64,000 nucleotides of DNA, taken from positions 11,284,367-11,348,366 of the forward strand of contig CM029384.1 of assembly GCA_017165825.1 (NCBI GenBank), read 5' to 3'. A program made the position numbers and the translations under genes. Below the pieces are notes generated by a model, which searched no databases, was not told where the DNA came from, and was given only the letters and a program-made list of their open reading frames with translations. The stretch is from Hepsetus odoe. Taxonomy: Eukaryota; Chordata; Actinopteri; Characiformes; Hepsetidae. Positions 49,231 through 61,206 of the stretch are shown here, piece by piece. Positions within the stretch are counted from its first letter, which is position 1; the number at the start of each line of letters is the position of its first letter.

Positions 49231-50807
49231 CCTGGAAAAGCTCTGGTACTTTGCAGAAATAGTAATTATCACTTTCCAAAGAAAACCACTCTCCACTCCT
49301 TTACTTTTGGATTTTGTTGACTGAGCCCACAGCTGCAACAGTATTCAGTAGCTAGGAGGCAGAACGGCATGCAGTGCCTAGTCGTGTTAAGAAAGCTGCA
49401 AGATAAAATGTTTGGGTGTGATCCACACCTGTGGTCTTAAACAGAGGCAGGCAGAGCTGTCTCAACATAGGCGAGAGCAGGGTGAGAGCAGGCTGCCCCA
49501 CAGCTTCAGGGTCAGGGGCCACTGATGAGGCGTTTATGGAAGCGACGTGCCGCCTGCGGCTGGACAGGCTCTGAAGCCAGAGCATGGACTGGTGGGGGGG
49601 TGGGTATAATTACAACATCTCTCTGTGCACCAGCAGCCCTGTTAGGAAGAATGACGGGAGAAAATGGTGGTCAAAAGGTCTACTGAAAGTACGATGAAGC
49701 TCCATGACATTCCACAATCTGGCTGGTTCAGACCCAGACAGGATGCTGCCATTTATGAAACAAATTGTCCAATATCAAAGTGATTTTTTTCAGTTGTTCC
49801 TGTCCGTTTTAGCTCACTAAGCAATCTAAAGCTGGTTTGTTGGTTGTTCCTACATGTACAGCTTCTGTGAGGAGGATAGGACTGTTTTCTCCCTAGCTCA
49901 CCCTAAGTTGTCACTTGGCTAACTGACTTCTTCTCTTCAGAACACATTGTGTGTCAGGCAAGTCATAAAGATGCAGAACTGGTGGATGTGTCCTTGAGCA
50001 ATAGTTAGTGGTTATATTTAGCATGCCATTCTGTTCTATTCTCAAATCCTAAGTCTCCTAGATAAATAGCTTTTGTGAAAAGTTAGAGAGTTCAGCATTG
50101 AAAATTGATGCTAAAATTGGAAATGGGGAAAAAAAACAGTACATGCTGCATTTGACACTTGACAGAAAACACCTCTGACTGACTTGCTCTTGAAATATGA
50201 TTCCTGTACCCTTGGCCGATCAGAGGCAGTAAAGAAAGTGCTGAAATGTGTGTGAATAATGGTCTTTATGTAAGGCATGTTCCTCAGAGTCGTACCAAAT
50301 AAATAAAGTAGCATTCAGGCGAAACCCCTCCCTACTTTGGCAGGCGGGCTGCTGTAAATGTAATGAAGGTGGGTAGTAATTCTTCTCTCTGTCAAAGCCA
50401 CACGTCCATTAGCATTAACATCCAGCCCTGCCAATCAGCTCTTGCTCTCTCTCGTTCTCTGTCTCTCTCACTCCTTTGCTCTCCATGCACTGATAACAAT
50501 CACAATCGGCAGGCTTTCCGCACCCGTATATTACAATGGCAGCCTGCGGAAACAGTGTGCAGCACCCGACCATTAACTTGTGCGCTATCTCTTCAGAGCA
50601 GGGGGTTCATGTGGAAGAAGAGAGGGGATCCAGCAGCTGGCTCTCCACTGCTGTAGTATCAACATCTCCAAGATACAGTTTATATGACAGATAGCATAGA
50701 TGGAGGCACTTCCAATTCTAGGTAATTTGCAGCTTGTTCTACAGCAGTTATGAATTGACCCAAGCTCAGTATTCAGGAGCGAGGTATTTTGCACTATATC
50801 ATGTCAA
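49231..50807. other. Intronic DNA, no gene recognised
   Basis: Unique sequence. 50,330-50,600 is GC-richer and non-repetitive apart from a CTCTCT patch at 50,445-50,470. Confidence 0.45.
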
Positions 50808-50925
50808 TCATTCTATGATGGACTGGCGACCTGTTCTGGATGTGTCTCTGCATTTTGCTCTACAGTGTGTGGGTAGGCTCCAGTGCTGCTATGGTTAGGA
50901 TTAGCAGCTGGTTATGCATTGCCAT
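50808..50925 (-). repeat. Widespread fish 'ggtgctggagcct' repeat fragment, reversed
   Basis: Reads 'gatggactggcgacctgttc' at about 50,817 and 'gtaggctccagtgctgctatgg' (in two short phrases) near 50,872, the complement order of the module at 21,040 and 61,207. Confidence 0.6.
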
Positions 50926-51414
50926 GTAGTTGAACATGATTGGAGAATTCTGGCCGCTTAGAAGGAGAAGGATGGTGACAGTTGCACAAGTGAGAATATT
51001 TTTTAAAAATTGATTTTAGGGAGGGGTATGGCTAGGGCTCAGTTAAGCCAGACCTACATGTGGAAGAGGGAGGCATGAAAGGATGTGTCTTTACCATTTT
51101 GCACAAGTCAGGTAGTTATGAACTTTACATTTAAAAAAAAAAAAGTTAACAATCAGCTACGCCTTTACCACTTGAGTGAAGTATATATTGAGATATTTGA
51201 GTTCTTCTGGTTTGAAGGTTGACTCAGGACTAGTAGTTAGTCACCCACAAGTAGCTTTGATGACCCCTGCTGGAAACAGGCGCTTATTGAGTCCCTTTTT
51301 TTCATAATAGATTTATCATTTTTATTATATAAACCTATTACCACACGCCATCAAATGTATATGACACAAATACATTGACTGGGATGTTGGAGGATGTGAG
51401 TTAGACAAAGTAAT
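50926..51414. other. Intronic DNA, nothing recognised
   Basis: AT-leaning unique sequence with an A run at 51,133-51,144. Confidence 0.5.
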
Positions 51415-51930
51415 ATCAGACAAAGTTGGGACAGTGTAGAAAATGCCAAAGATGTATTGTGATTCTTAAATTCACTTTGACTTTTGCTTTCATTGTAGAG
51501 AGTATGAATAAGATATTTAGTGTTTGGTATGGTCAGCTTTATTTCATTGTTAATATAGCTCTATTGCTGCATTTTAGGCTTACAACAAATTTACTGATAT
51601 GGGGATTTAGGGCTAGTAATGAGGTACCAAAAAAAAAAAAAAAATCTAACAGTGATGTGATTTCAAACAGGTGATGTCAACAGGTTATTGTAATCATGAT
51701 TCGGTACCAAAGCAGCTCCTACAAAAGGCTGCAAAGACAGGTTTTGAGGAGCACAGATAAGCATAGGACTTAATGTTTGTCAACCATTTTATGAAAAATG
51801 ATTGAAATGTTTTAAAACGATGTCTCTCAAAGAAACTTTGCACATTTTCTCTCTTCGGTGCATGATATCATTCAACGATTCATGGAATCTAGAGAAATGT
51901 CAGTGCATAAAGAGCAAGGAATGTGGGAAA
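51415..51930 (+). mobile_element. Decayed fish DNA-transposon copy (family name not asserted)
   Basis: Starts near 'caaagttgggacagtgtag' and runs through 'gtatgaataagatattta', 'gctgcattttaggctt', 'atttagggctagtaatgagg', 'caggtgatgtcaacaggtta' and 'taatcatgattcggtacca' to 'attcatggaatctagagaaa'. The same order of phrases is one I associate with a DNA transposon found in many fish genomes. The copy is about 0.5 kb, has an A15 insertion at 51,630-51,645 and no open transposase frame, so it is dead or was always non-autonomous. Confidence 0.6.
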
Positions 51931-53202
51931 GGATGTAAATAAACAAATGACCAGAAAAAAACATGCGCATTTCTGTCTGAAATTAAATCAAAGTCAAAAT
52001 GGAATCACTGCTTTTATTTTTTGCTTGCATTTCCCATACTGGCTTAACCATCTCTGACTTGGGCTGAGCCATTTGTTAGCTTATTTTGATGAAATAGTGC
52101 ATCTGAATATGCTTCAGAAAAAAGTCCTCGTCCACAGTGGTTGTTGATTTTCTGCTCAGTTGGTTTAAGCCACACCTAATCCTTAAGTTTGTTATGACTT
52201 TTGGCAGAAAGCTTCACTTAGCAACCTACAACAGCTCCAATAGCTCTTACGTGACCTCTCGTTTCCCTTGTTCCTGTTACTTTTGTTTCGCACAGTAACC
52301 TGGCAAGCTGTTGCTACCCAGGAATGCAAGTCCCTTCTTCACATTCACAATCTTCAGAAACACCACTAATTGCACGAGCACTATGGCCAATGGCACGTCA
52401 TGCATGCAGGTGTCTGGTCATAACTGAGCCATGTGCATCATGGTGCGGGGATGGATCACTTCCCCAGCAGCCCGTCAACTAATTAGGATCTAATTATCCA
52501 GGCAAGTGTAAACAATCGCAGCAGATGGCAGAACGTGCGGAATTAACTCTAATGACCCGCGGCCCGGTGGAATTCCCATTTCAGCGCCTTTGTTTGTTAT
52601 TTCCCTCTATTACTGTTTGCCCTACTTTCTAAATTCAGTTCACTCTTGCCTCCTCATGCCCGGAGAAGGCGCTTTCTGCCTCCTCTCCCTGAAGTGTGCT
52701 TGCTCGCTCTCTCTTACTCACTCTTCTTTCTTCTCCCTCAGATGGCTGTGTGCTTGGAAAATCTTCAGCTCACCTGTCGTCAATTAGCTCTCACAATGAA
52801 TGCCTATATTGGAGACCTCCTCTCTCGCGCGCCTTCGCTTTTCCACCTATTTTTGGCGGAATTAGACCGAGCAGGCCTTTAAAGATGCAGGCTTTCCATG
52901 CTGAGTAGCGTGTAATTACAGGATAGGTGTCATTAAAAGCTTTAGTGGCCTTGTGCAGGAATGCAGCTCCTCTTGCTTCGCAATTCCATCAGAAATATCA
53001 GACTTCACAGACAGGGTCTACCGAATGGAGGGGAGGAGTTCTGACTTGCAGTGCATATAAAATGGAATATTACACACTACACACTTATTTGCAACAGTGG
53101 TTGAAGCTATTCTCCTGCTCACTTAAAGCAGCAAAGCACTTCAAACGAAAAAGACATTTTGAAGCAAACAGATGTCTTTGAGCATGAGTTTGGCTGCTTA
53201 CA
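51931..53202. other. Intronic DNA; candidate enhancer at 52,370-52,930
   Basis: No gene. 52,440-52,600 contains two TAATTA cores (52,480-52,485 and 52,491-52,496), a forkhead-type GTAAACA (52,508-52,514) and an E-box-like CAGATG (about 52,522-52,527), in CpG-containing unique DNA. This is the densest motif cluster I noticed in the window. Confidence 0.4.
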
Positions 53203-53405
53203 ATAATAATAATTTATTATCTCAACTGCTTTTCCTGACTAGTGTTCTGGTTGCACTGGAGCATATTCAAACATCCATAGACTGAAAAGCAGGGAAATAC
53301 CCAGGGCAGGTCAACGGTCTGTCACATGGAAAACAAACACTTGAACACACATTTGCACCTAGGGGACAATTTAGTATGTCCAACCCACCTGACATCCATG
53401 TCTGG
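53203..53405 (+). repeat. Widespread fish repeat fragment ('cgcttttcctga..caatttag' module)
   Basis: Phrases 'ctcaactgcttttcctgac', 'agggaaatacccagggcagg' and 'gggacaatttagtatgtcc' followed by 'ccatgtctggacagtgtgg' follow the order of a very common teleost interspersed repeat. Confidence 0.6.
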
Positions 53406-53445
53406 ACAGTGTGGCTCCATGGACTGCATCTTAATAATAATCATT

Positions 53446-53473
53446 TTTATTATTATTATTATTATTATTATTA
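53446..53473. repeat. (ATT)n microsatellite
   Basis: ATT/TTA repeat immediately before the LINE fragment. Confidence 0.9.
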
Positions 53474-53552
53474 AAATGAAATGGAGACGGTTGATCCGCT
53501 GTGGCTACCGCTAAATGGGAGCAGCCGAAAGTAAAAGAAAAAAGAAGGTCAT
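53473..53552 (+). pseudogene. LINE ORF2 last codons and 3' end
   Basis: The frame reads KMKWRRLIRCGYR followed by a stop (53,512-53,514), matching the closing W-R-x-L-I-R-C-G motif of the same type of fish LINE as at 21,966-22,064. After the stop come 'gggagcagccgaaag' and an A/G-rich tail, the usual 3' end of that family. The Asp-Pro normally seen after RCG is replaced by Tyr-Arg. Confidence 0.7.
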
Positions 53553-55369
53553 TATTATTATTAAAATGAGAACAAATAAAATCATTTACAAAGCACTAAT
53601 GACAGAGGACTTCATCGGTGCTTGATTCACGTCAGCACCAAAATCTAAAAGTCTGCCCAAGGACAGAGTGTGCTCATGTCTTTTGTTCTGAGATCACCCA
53701 TTTCTGTCTCAGTATTTCATGGTCATCTGTGTCTGTGGATAGAGGACCAGTTGTTCTATTCCTACTAGAATATTTCAAGAAACAGTGCAGGCTGTCTACT
53801 TATAGCTGGATGTTTGCCAAGGGCACATTTAGCTGCTTCCACAATTTTAAACGGTGTGAAATACACTCATTGATTTATCACAATTCACCTTATAGTAAAA
53901 GTATAATAACCACATATCTTTAGCTAAGAATTTTGGTCACACTTCAAAACTCTTTCACCGCATCCAACCTCTTCTCAAAGACAACCAGCCAGTTCTTGCT
54001 CTAAGCCAATAGAATGGCATCGTGTCCCATATTTATCCACTTCCAGTTTGGATGGTATATATTATAGCATCCTGCTGTGCACTGTGATTGTCTTTCTGGA
54101 GTTTTGATATATATTAGAACAGAGGTGCTCTCAATGTGGCCGCCTCAAAACAAATGTCCTTCCGTGCACTGGATTGAAATTAGTATTCACCCACATCTGA
54201 TTTTCAGTTATTATAGTATGAGTTCTGTGTAGTTTTCATCTATGGTTTAGCTAGACACCATGGTTTTGGACACCAATCTTTCTGGAGTACTATTCTGGCA
54301 TGCTGTTTCAAGCAGAAGCATGCAATTTCAGACCCAGCTTGGCTGTCTCTGGAGGCACTGGCTGGAGGGCGGAAAAAAAAGATATGGAAGAGAGATGCGG
54401 GTGCACGGCGTCTCATTAGTCGGTGGTTGGCGCACGCCTGCTTCTGGGTGTGTGTTGTGCCAAGCACTCTGGTGCCTAATTAAGCTCCAGGATATCGCAG
54501 ACACGTCCCAAGGCACACATGCACAGTCCCCTGGTGCTGAGTCAGAGCGAGAGAGGCTGCACATGGGGAGAGACAGAGAATGAAAAAATAGAGAGATAGA
54601 AGCAGGTTGGGAATGAAAAAAGAGAAAAAAGAGGGCAGGTAGGAGGCAGGTTTACAAAAAAAGGGCTTGTGAGGGAGCAGGGGAGAAAAGGAGTAGTGAA
54701 GCGATAAGCTAGACGGAGACAGAGAGGGAGAGCGATAGAGAAAGGGATCTGTGCAGGCATTGTGTTGATGTGGCTTGCAGTCTCTGAAAATTCAATCTGC
54801 TGGCCATTGACTGCCACCACCCCCCCTCCCCTTTTCTTGTGCACTCTGTCTTCACTCCTAATTAAATCTGGCTTTGATAGCTCCAATGCTGGCTCTGAGT
54901 GCGTTCAGAAAGCTACGTCACTGGGCTGCTTACGATCCGGTAGTCAAAAGAATGTCCAACCGTGCTGCATTACCTGAGTTAATCTCATCAATTACGGCGT
55001 CATTAACCCGTGACCTGTTCACGGTACGCGCTCATGCAGGCACACCAGGCCAAGCCCAGGGAAGGTAATGAAATTCAGCAGCACAAATTGCTGCACGGAC
55101 TGAATAGTAACTAAAGTTTAACAAAGTAATCCCAGGCTTCTTTATTGTGCCACCAGCCCTGCTTTATAAGCTGTACCTGCAGACAAATGCCATCTATAAT
55201 GTAACCAGCACTCATACAATAGCTATGTGCTTGGGTTCATGTCTTGCCAAATTTATTGCCTTTTTAAATCCGATGACTTATTGTGTGGTTAATGAACAAC
55301 TAAAGTCTTAACTGTATTCTGTAGCTGCTAGAACATCTTTAGCAACCAGTGAAATGATAGAGCAACGAT
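53553..55369. other. Intronic DNA; purine-rich tract and candidate conserved block
   Basis: 54,540-54,760 is markedly purine-rich on the + strand (GAGAGA, AAAAGAG, GGGAGA patches). 54,830-55,080 is unique, CpG-containing and repeat-free and may be conserved. No gene recognised. Confidence 0.45.
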
Positions 55370-55482
55370 CATCAATTTTCTGCGCTTGTCCCAAGCGGTC
55401 ACGGGAGTGTGGCGTCAACCCAGGCGCACACAGTGAGATGAGGCGCACCCTGGACAGGTAAGCCAGCCCATCGCAGGAGAAA
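55370..55482 (-). mobile_element. SINE group A, 3' tail fragment
   Basis: Minus-strand copy of the group A tail only: 'ctgcgcttgtcccaagcgg' near 55,380 and 'cctggacaggtaagccagcc' near 55,449. The tRNA-like head is absent, as in a 5'-truncated insertion. Confidence 0.75.
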
Positions 55483-55689
55483 CAGTGAGTGTAAACCTTC
55501 ATGAAACCTTGACCTTCCTGTTGCTTCTTGTGCCTGGTTAGATGAGTAACAACTAGGGTCTATCCCCACCTCAGCTATCTCAGTTACACTCTTTAAGGGA
55601 GACTTTAAGAATTAAAGGGTCTAAGAATTTAAAGTAGCCCATCACTGCAAGAAATGTGTCATATCCGCGTGCAAAACATGCCAAATAAC

Positions 55690-56112
55690 TACATATAAAT
55701 CATGTAAAACACGAACCAGCACATCTCACAGATGCTTGACAGGGTTGAGGTCTGGAGAAAATAGGGAGTCTTTGAACTTTTTGTAATATTCCTTAAAAAA
55801 ATCCTGATCAGTTTTTCACTGTGGCAGGTAGACTTTTCCTGCTAAAAGAGCTCGCAGCCTTTGCAAAAAGCTGTTAATAAAGGGGTGTGCTTGTTCTGGA
55901 AGAATGTTAAGGTAGGTAACATCTACTTGCCCAACATGCCCAGAGTTCCACACTGTATCCACTGAATTACATTCTACCCACAGAGCATCCTAGCACTGTC
56001 TCTTCCTCGGGTGAAGACAAACACTGTCTTCCAGATGATGTGAAAGGAAGTGTGATTCATTGGACCAGGCCACCTTCTTCCATAGCTCTATGCCCCACAT
56101 CTGAAGTTCTTA
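55690..56112 (-). pseudogene. Tc1/mariner transposase pseudogene, catalytic half
   Basis: On the minus strand, in shifting frames, the order is ELWKKVAWSNESHFLSHH (about 56,094-56,040), then a segment with VDVTYLNILPEQAHPF (about 55,929-55,882), then FSPDLNPVKHL-stop-DVL (about 55,760-55,725). This is the DDE catalytic half of a Tc1-type transposase. The catalytic Asp of the WSDES motif has become Asn, and the Glu of the NPIEH motif has become Lys. A stop and several frame changes confirm that it is dead. The N-terminal DNA-binding half is not adjacent. Confidence 0.75.
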
Positions 56113-56479
56113 AGCTCAAATTCTCAAAAGTCTCTGCTGAAATACTCCAAGACTGAGTATAAATTGCTTCATCATTAGAAGGTGGGTATTATATAAGTGA
56201 ACATAAAAAAAATGAACTTCTGTTGTGCTTGTTATTTTGCAGAGCATTGGGAAAATGTTAATTAGAGCAAGGTCTGAGCATGTGTCTGACCCTTCTTGGT
56301 TTCACAGACCCTGCTGGTTGATAACGCCTCTAATGATTCGTTTTTATATAGCATTCTGTAGCGTAACTCTCAGTGGGGATTTTGTCCATGTAGGCACATG
56401 TTAGTTAGCCTTTTGTCCCTACTAACACATTACTGTTTGTGATGTATCTGAATTAACGTTAGGGTGTCAAGCAAGTTCT

Positions 56480-56715
56480 GCCAGTGGTGGTTAGGAGCTA
56501 GGTCCCAGGATTGGAAATTGTGGGTTTGAATCTCAGCCCAGTAGATTAGCCTGAGGTGCCCTTGAGCAAGGTATCATCCTCATCACTGCTCCCTGGGCAC
56601 TGGATATGGCTGCTCTCTGCTGCATGGTGTGTGTGGGTTAAAAGCAGAGGTTGCACTTCATTGTGGATCACTGAGTGCTTTGCTCTGCTTTACTATGATA
56701 AATATTCACTTTCAT
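56480..56715 (+). mobile_element. SINE group B, near full length
   Basis: Head with B box (GGTTTGAATCTC, 56,523-56,534) but a damaged A box (the CCTAG part is missing), the shared 'cccttgagcaaggta' body, and the group B tail with CTGCTCTCTGCTGC (56,610-56,623), a CTCF-like motif weakened to 12 of 14. It ends in 'attcactttcat'. Confidence 0.8.
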
Positions 56716-56833
56716 TTTTTTTCCCCAACAAAACCTGCTGTTTTGATCAAAGCTTGGTCAGTCACTTAAGACCACATTGTTCACTCACTACCTAATAACA
56801 TCTCACCCCTTAACTGGTACCATTGAAAGAGAA

Positions 56834-56940
56834 ATTGAAAGTGACTGCTCATCTTCATAAATACCATCCAACACAACAGTCAGTGGACCACAGCATAATG
56901 CTTCTCTGCATTTATCCCATCCACTCAAGGGAGTGGGCAG
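56834..56940 (-). mobile_element. SINE group B tail fragment, inverted relative to its neighbour
   Basis: Minus-strand tail: starts 'gaaagtgact' and contains 'cttctctgcatttatccca' (56,910-56,928), the complement of the 'ggttaaatgcagagg' segment of group B. It stops before the CTCF-like motif. Its inverted partner at 56,480-56,715 is only about 120 bases away. Confidence 0.6.
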
Positions 56941-58929
56941 TAGAAAGTGCAACAAAATTATCAATGCTTGTTGAAAATCCTTTGTAGGAATGTTTTCTTG
57001 GCATGAATTTATTATAATACCCATTATTTTCCAAGAAAATAGAGGCACTTTAAGTAAAACACTTTACTTGAGCTATTTTTTCTCAGTTAATCCATTTATT
57101 TCTGCACTGCTTTAGATTTTGTGACCAGATTAAATGTATTGTGCTGTCTTGGTTCCAACTTAGGGTACCGTGCGTGCTATAAAGGTGAAGGATTAAATGC
57201 TGCCCGTGCTACTCCTTGGCCAAGCTATCAAAAATACGTTCATGGAAAGGGGCTCAGGGGCCATTATTGTAAATGAATGCCAGGGGTGGTGACATTGGTG
57301 GTTTGGGTAATAGAGTAATGTAGGTGTTTCTTCATTCTCTTTCTTAATTGTATAAAAGTGTCCGGCCTGAGCATTGATGGGCCCCTTCACCTTGCAGCCA
57401 GGGTGGAGGGCACTCCTCCCCACTTGTGGAAGTTGATGAAGTGCAAATCGGCAGGGTGCCTGTTGTCACGGTGACGGAGTGACGGAGCAGGCCGACCTTC
57501 AGCGCAGTGTGCAAGCTGAGAGCGAAGGCTTATACCACTCACCTGGAGCAGCCACACACTTACACCCACTTACACGCACAATTCGCGCACACAATCTAAC
57601 TTTACTGTGCCTAGGGCACTGCCATATAGAACTACGCTGACCTCTTTCCATTTTGAGGAAAAACGCTCTTCTCCTAAGCATGTCCTAAGAACGTTGACAC
57701 AAGTGAATTAAGTGTTGCTGTTTAAGAAGCTTGTTCTTCAGAGGTGTGAAGAACAAAGAAACTACTCTGTGCTCACTTGCATATTGATGTTTGAGTGATG
57801 TTTATGTCACTAGGTGTAAAATTCAGACAGAAGAATGCATAGAAATGAATTAACGCTCCGGGGAAATAAAAATTCTCACTCCTAATCGAGATGACAGAGA
57901 AATGAAAAAAACAGCAAGCCACTTGGGAATTACAGCAAATAATTGTGAGGAACAACAAAAAAAGGATTTATACTTCTATATTTTTTTTTTCAGTGTTTTA
58001 ATTAGAAAAAAAAACAAGCACTGCAGGGTTAATTTTACATTTGTAGGCAGACAAAGGGCACAGGAAAAAAATGTCTCTGACATGGACATACATTCACTAA
58101 AGGCATACAAGAAATGCTGACATCAAATATATAATGCAAGAACTGTTGCTCATTTTTTATATTTCTCATACAAGACTAGAAACTTGCTGGCCTTTCTGAC
58201 ATTTGAAGCAAGAGGTAAGATAATATCTCAAAAATAAATTTCTTCTTGATCATCTGATTTCACTTGGAAATTTAGCCGCATCTTAGTAGAAGGCATTTGA
58301 CTCTGACCGTAGCTACAATTTACATATTTAAGCAAAGTAAATTACAATATTTAACAGACAATTGCTGTCTTCAGACACATTTACATGAACTTTAGAAGAC
58401 ATGCTGAGCTGAAAACAACATGTATTTTTTATGGCAAAATGAATTCCCTTCTAGTAATCCTGTATTTTGACATGAGACAAGACCACATGAATTATAGCTG
58501 CCACTTCCATAAAACACTTAAAACCCTTTTGGGATGTATTAGAATGAATTTCTGCAGAAGAACTGGGCTAAGGTAGATTCTGTTTCAGTTTTGCTCATAA
58601 ATATTAATAGAGCTACATCCTATTAAAATGTTCGCTCATTTCTTAGGACTAAATTAGAATGTTTTTAACAAAAAAGTTTTAATATTTTTTTTCTCAACTG
58701 CACCCATTTAAATATTGATGTAAAATCAAATATACAAGTGTGCTTGCAAGGCGCTTATGTGATGGACCATGTAAGCATACGTGTATATTTGATCCAGCAT
58801 TAAGAAAAGGGACGCTCAGGACTTTTTGTTAGGTTGTTTTTGGTCAAAACAACTACTATCCGTATCAAAGAAGTCAAGGAGTCTGAAATCCAAAGTAAGA
58901 GAAGACGTTCCCCTTCCTGTCCTACCACA
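56941..58929. other. Intronic DNA, no gene recognised
   Basis: 57,170-57,500 is GC-richer unique sequence, possibly conserved. 57,890-58,720 is strongly AT-rich. Confidence 0.45.
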
Positions 58930-59121
58930 TGGGGTGGTGGTCTAGAAGTAGAATCCTTGCCTATGGGTCAAGAGGTTGCAGGTTTAAATCCCACCTCCAG
59001 CACTGCCACCATTGGGTTCCTGAGCAAAACCCTCAACCCCAAGTTGCTCCAGGGGGACTGTCCCTGTAATTAGGAACTGGAAGTTGATCTAGATATGAGT
59101 GTCTCCTAAATGCTGTAAACA
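58930..59121 (+). mobile_element. tRNA-headed SINE, group C (different body)
   Basis: tRNA-like head with A-box-like 'tggtctagaagt' (about 58,938) and B box GGTTTAAATCC (58,981-58,991). The body is unlike groups A and B: 'cctgagcaaaaccctcaacc' and 'gctccagggggactgtccctg', ending with 'gtgtctcctaaatgctgtaa'. That end resembles the conserved 'gtctgctaaatg' 3' segment of several fish SINE families. No target-site duplication is seen. Confidence 0.75.
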
Positions 59122-60282
59122 AAGCTTAGAATGTTTAAACTCATGTCTTAGTTGCTATTTTACAGGACACTATTGGTGTTTCTGGGAAGTATGTGGAATT
59201 AACAGTTCAATAACAGTACTGGATGCAGATGTTTTAAACTAAAGATCTCTGCTCTGTATATTTAAATTGACTTTATTTGTTTCTGTGTTCTCAATATCTT
59301 CGTGCTGTTTATAGATAAATTATATCTTTGTAAATTTCAGTTCAGTTATGCCATAGAGTTGGCTGCTTCTTTGCTAACATTTGACTGCAAGCATGTGGCA
59401 ACATCAAAGCTTGATTCCACTTGATTACGTCCCAGATGTGGCAGCCAGATCTTGATCTGAGTAACTGCTGAATCTGGACTTATTTGCTTGGTGACTTACC
59501 GAGATGTTACAGCAACCAGAAACACTGTGCTGTTTTCCACATGTGTATTTTTTACTTACTGGTTCTTCCACCGGTTCATCCATAGCCTGATGTGTAGGTC
59601 TACAGCAAAACCAAAACTACATTATATTTAATTTAGTTATATAACAGTCAGTTTTGACTTTTTAGTTTTATTTTTTTTCCTTGATAAAAACACTGAGAAT
59701 CCCAGTTTATCCTTTTTTGGGATGTTTTTTTTTTTTCCCCCAGATTTTCTTGCTAATTTAACAGTTCCAGTAACTGGTAATCCACCAGTAACACCACCAA
59801 CACAGGGAGGGTAAAAGGCCACAGTGTGCTTCCTCTGAAAGTCCTAAAATCAGCCACAGCATCTTTCCAAACTGCAACTAATGTCAAAAACCTCTTGGAG
59901 AAGTTTAATTGTGGCAACATTTCCTCCCTCCCTTGGGTCACTTCCTCATCTCTGTCTTCACTCTCTCTTCACAATACACACTTGCAACTAGCATCTGGAT
60001 TTTTATCTTTGTATATTCACCCTTCCATTTGGCTTTACCTTTTGTAAGCTGTATTCCCTTGTGCATGTTAGCTGTTACACTGATCCTTTAATATGTCATT
60101 TTTTGGCCTGGCTGCAACAGAAATTTCATCTGCCCATATGTCCTGTCCCACATAATGAATCATTATGTAAAGGTCCTACAAAAATCTAAAAAATAATGAG
60201 GAAGATAAAGCTCCAGTTGAACTAAACACTGTTTATTAGCATAAAAGTGTACATAAGTTAGACCACTTTACATCTACCACCA
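59122..60282. other. Intronic DNA, nothing recognised
   Basis: AT-leaning unique sequence; T runs near 59,665-59,740. Confidence 0.5.
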
Positions 60283-60376
60283 ATGTAAAGTGCCTTGGGG
60301 CAACTCTGTTGTAAAAGGCGTTATATAAGAATAAATTTAATTGAATTGAATTGAATTTAATTGAATTGAATTGAAA
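60283..60376 (+). repeat. LINE 3' end with (ATTGA)n tail
   Basis: 'aaagtgccttggggcaactc', 'ggcgttatataagaataaa' and then repeated ATTGA units (about 60,340-60,376) are the standard 3' end of a fish LINE family whose consensus ends 'gcgctatataaataaa(attga)n'. Only the 3' end is present, as in a strongly 5'-truncated insertion. Confidence 0.75.
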
Positions 60377-60680
60377 ATAGGCTGCTGGCCTAATCTGAAC
60401 TGTTGAATGTGAAGTTCAAGAGAAGGTGATAAACGTATGTAATTATATTAAATGCTAAATGAGTAAGAAAAACTTTAAGTACACTCTCACTATTTTTGAC
60501 CCTGTCTACATCATTCTCCATAAAGTTATAGAATTGCTTTGAAAATTGTGTATTTTGCTGCCACAACTTTTAACCCAGGCATTGTGCTGATAACAGAGGC
60601 CTCTACTGTTTGGGAATACCATTGCCATGAGGGGCTGTAATGTAAAAGAAAATGTCATTCATCAGACTAGGCCATATTCT

Positions 60681-60866
60681 TGAAAGTGACTATTTTAATC
60701 ATTGTGAGACATGGCACAGCACACAGTGAGCACACTGTGCAGCAGGGGGCAGCTATTTAAAGTGCCTGGGGAGCAGTGATGGGGACGGTACCTTGCTCAA
60801 GGGTACCTCAGGGCAACCTACTAGTCTGGAATTTAAACTCCCTAACCTACAGGCCACTGCTGCCCT
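60681..60866 (-). mobile_element. SINE group B, inserted in a Tc1-like element
   Basis: Complete from tail ('tgaaagtgactattttaatc', low-coordinate end) to head ('ggccactgctgcc', high end). It carries the motif GCAGCAGGGGGCAG (60,739-60,752), a + strand CTCF-like match at 13 of 14 positions. The flanks are Tc1 sequence on both sides, and TATTC occurs at 60,675-60,679 and 60,868-60,872 as a short candidate target-site duplication. The B box is degraded (GGAATTTAAACTCC on the plus strand). Confidence 0.85.
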
Positions 60867-61206
60867 GTATTCATCCATTGCTGCTCCAGTTCTTATTCTC
60901 ATTTGCCCATTTTAGACACTTTCAGCAGTGACAAGGTTCACAGTGACCCTCTGACTGCCTTGTGGCACTCTTTGACTGTTCTTTGATTCTATCATAGCCA
61001 ACATTACGTTTTCCAGCCATATGTTCTACATGAGCTACATGTTCTACATGAGACCCGGTGGGCCTATACTCCCCACATACATCAGATAGGTTTGGGTGCC
61101 AATGACACAGTCACTAGTTTATAGGTAGCCCTCCTTTTGACTACATTTGGTATGTACTAATCATTGTATACAAAGAATGAACCACAATATCTGTTTGGGT
61201 ATCACT

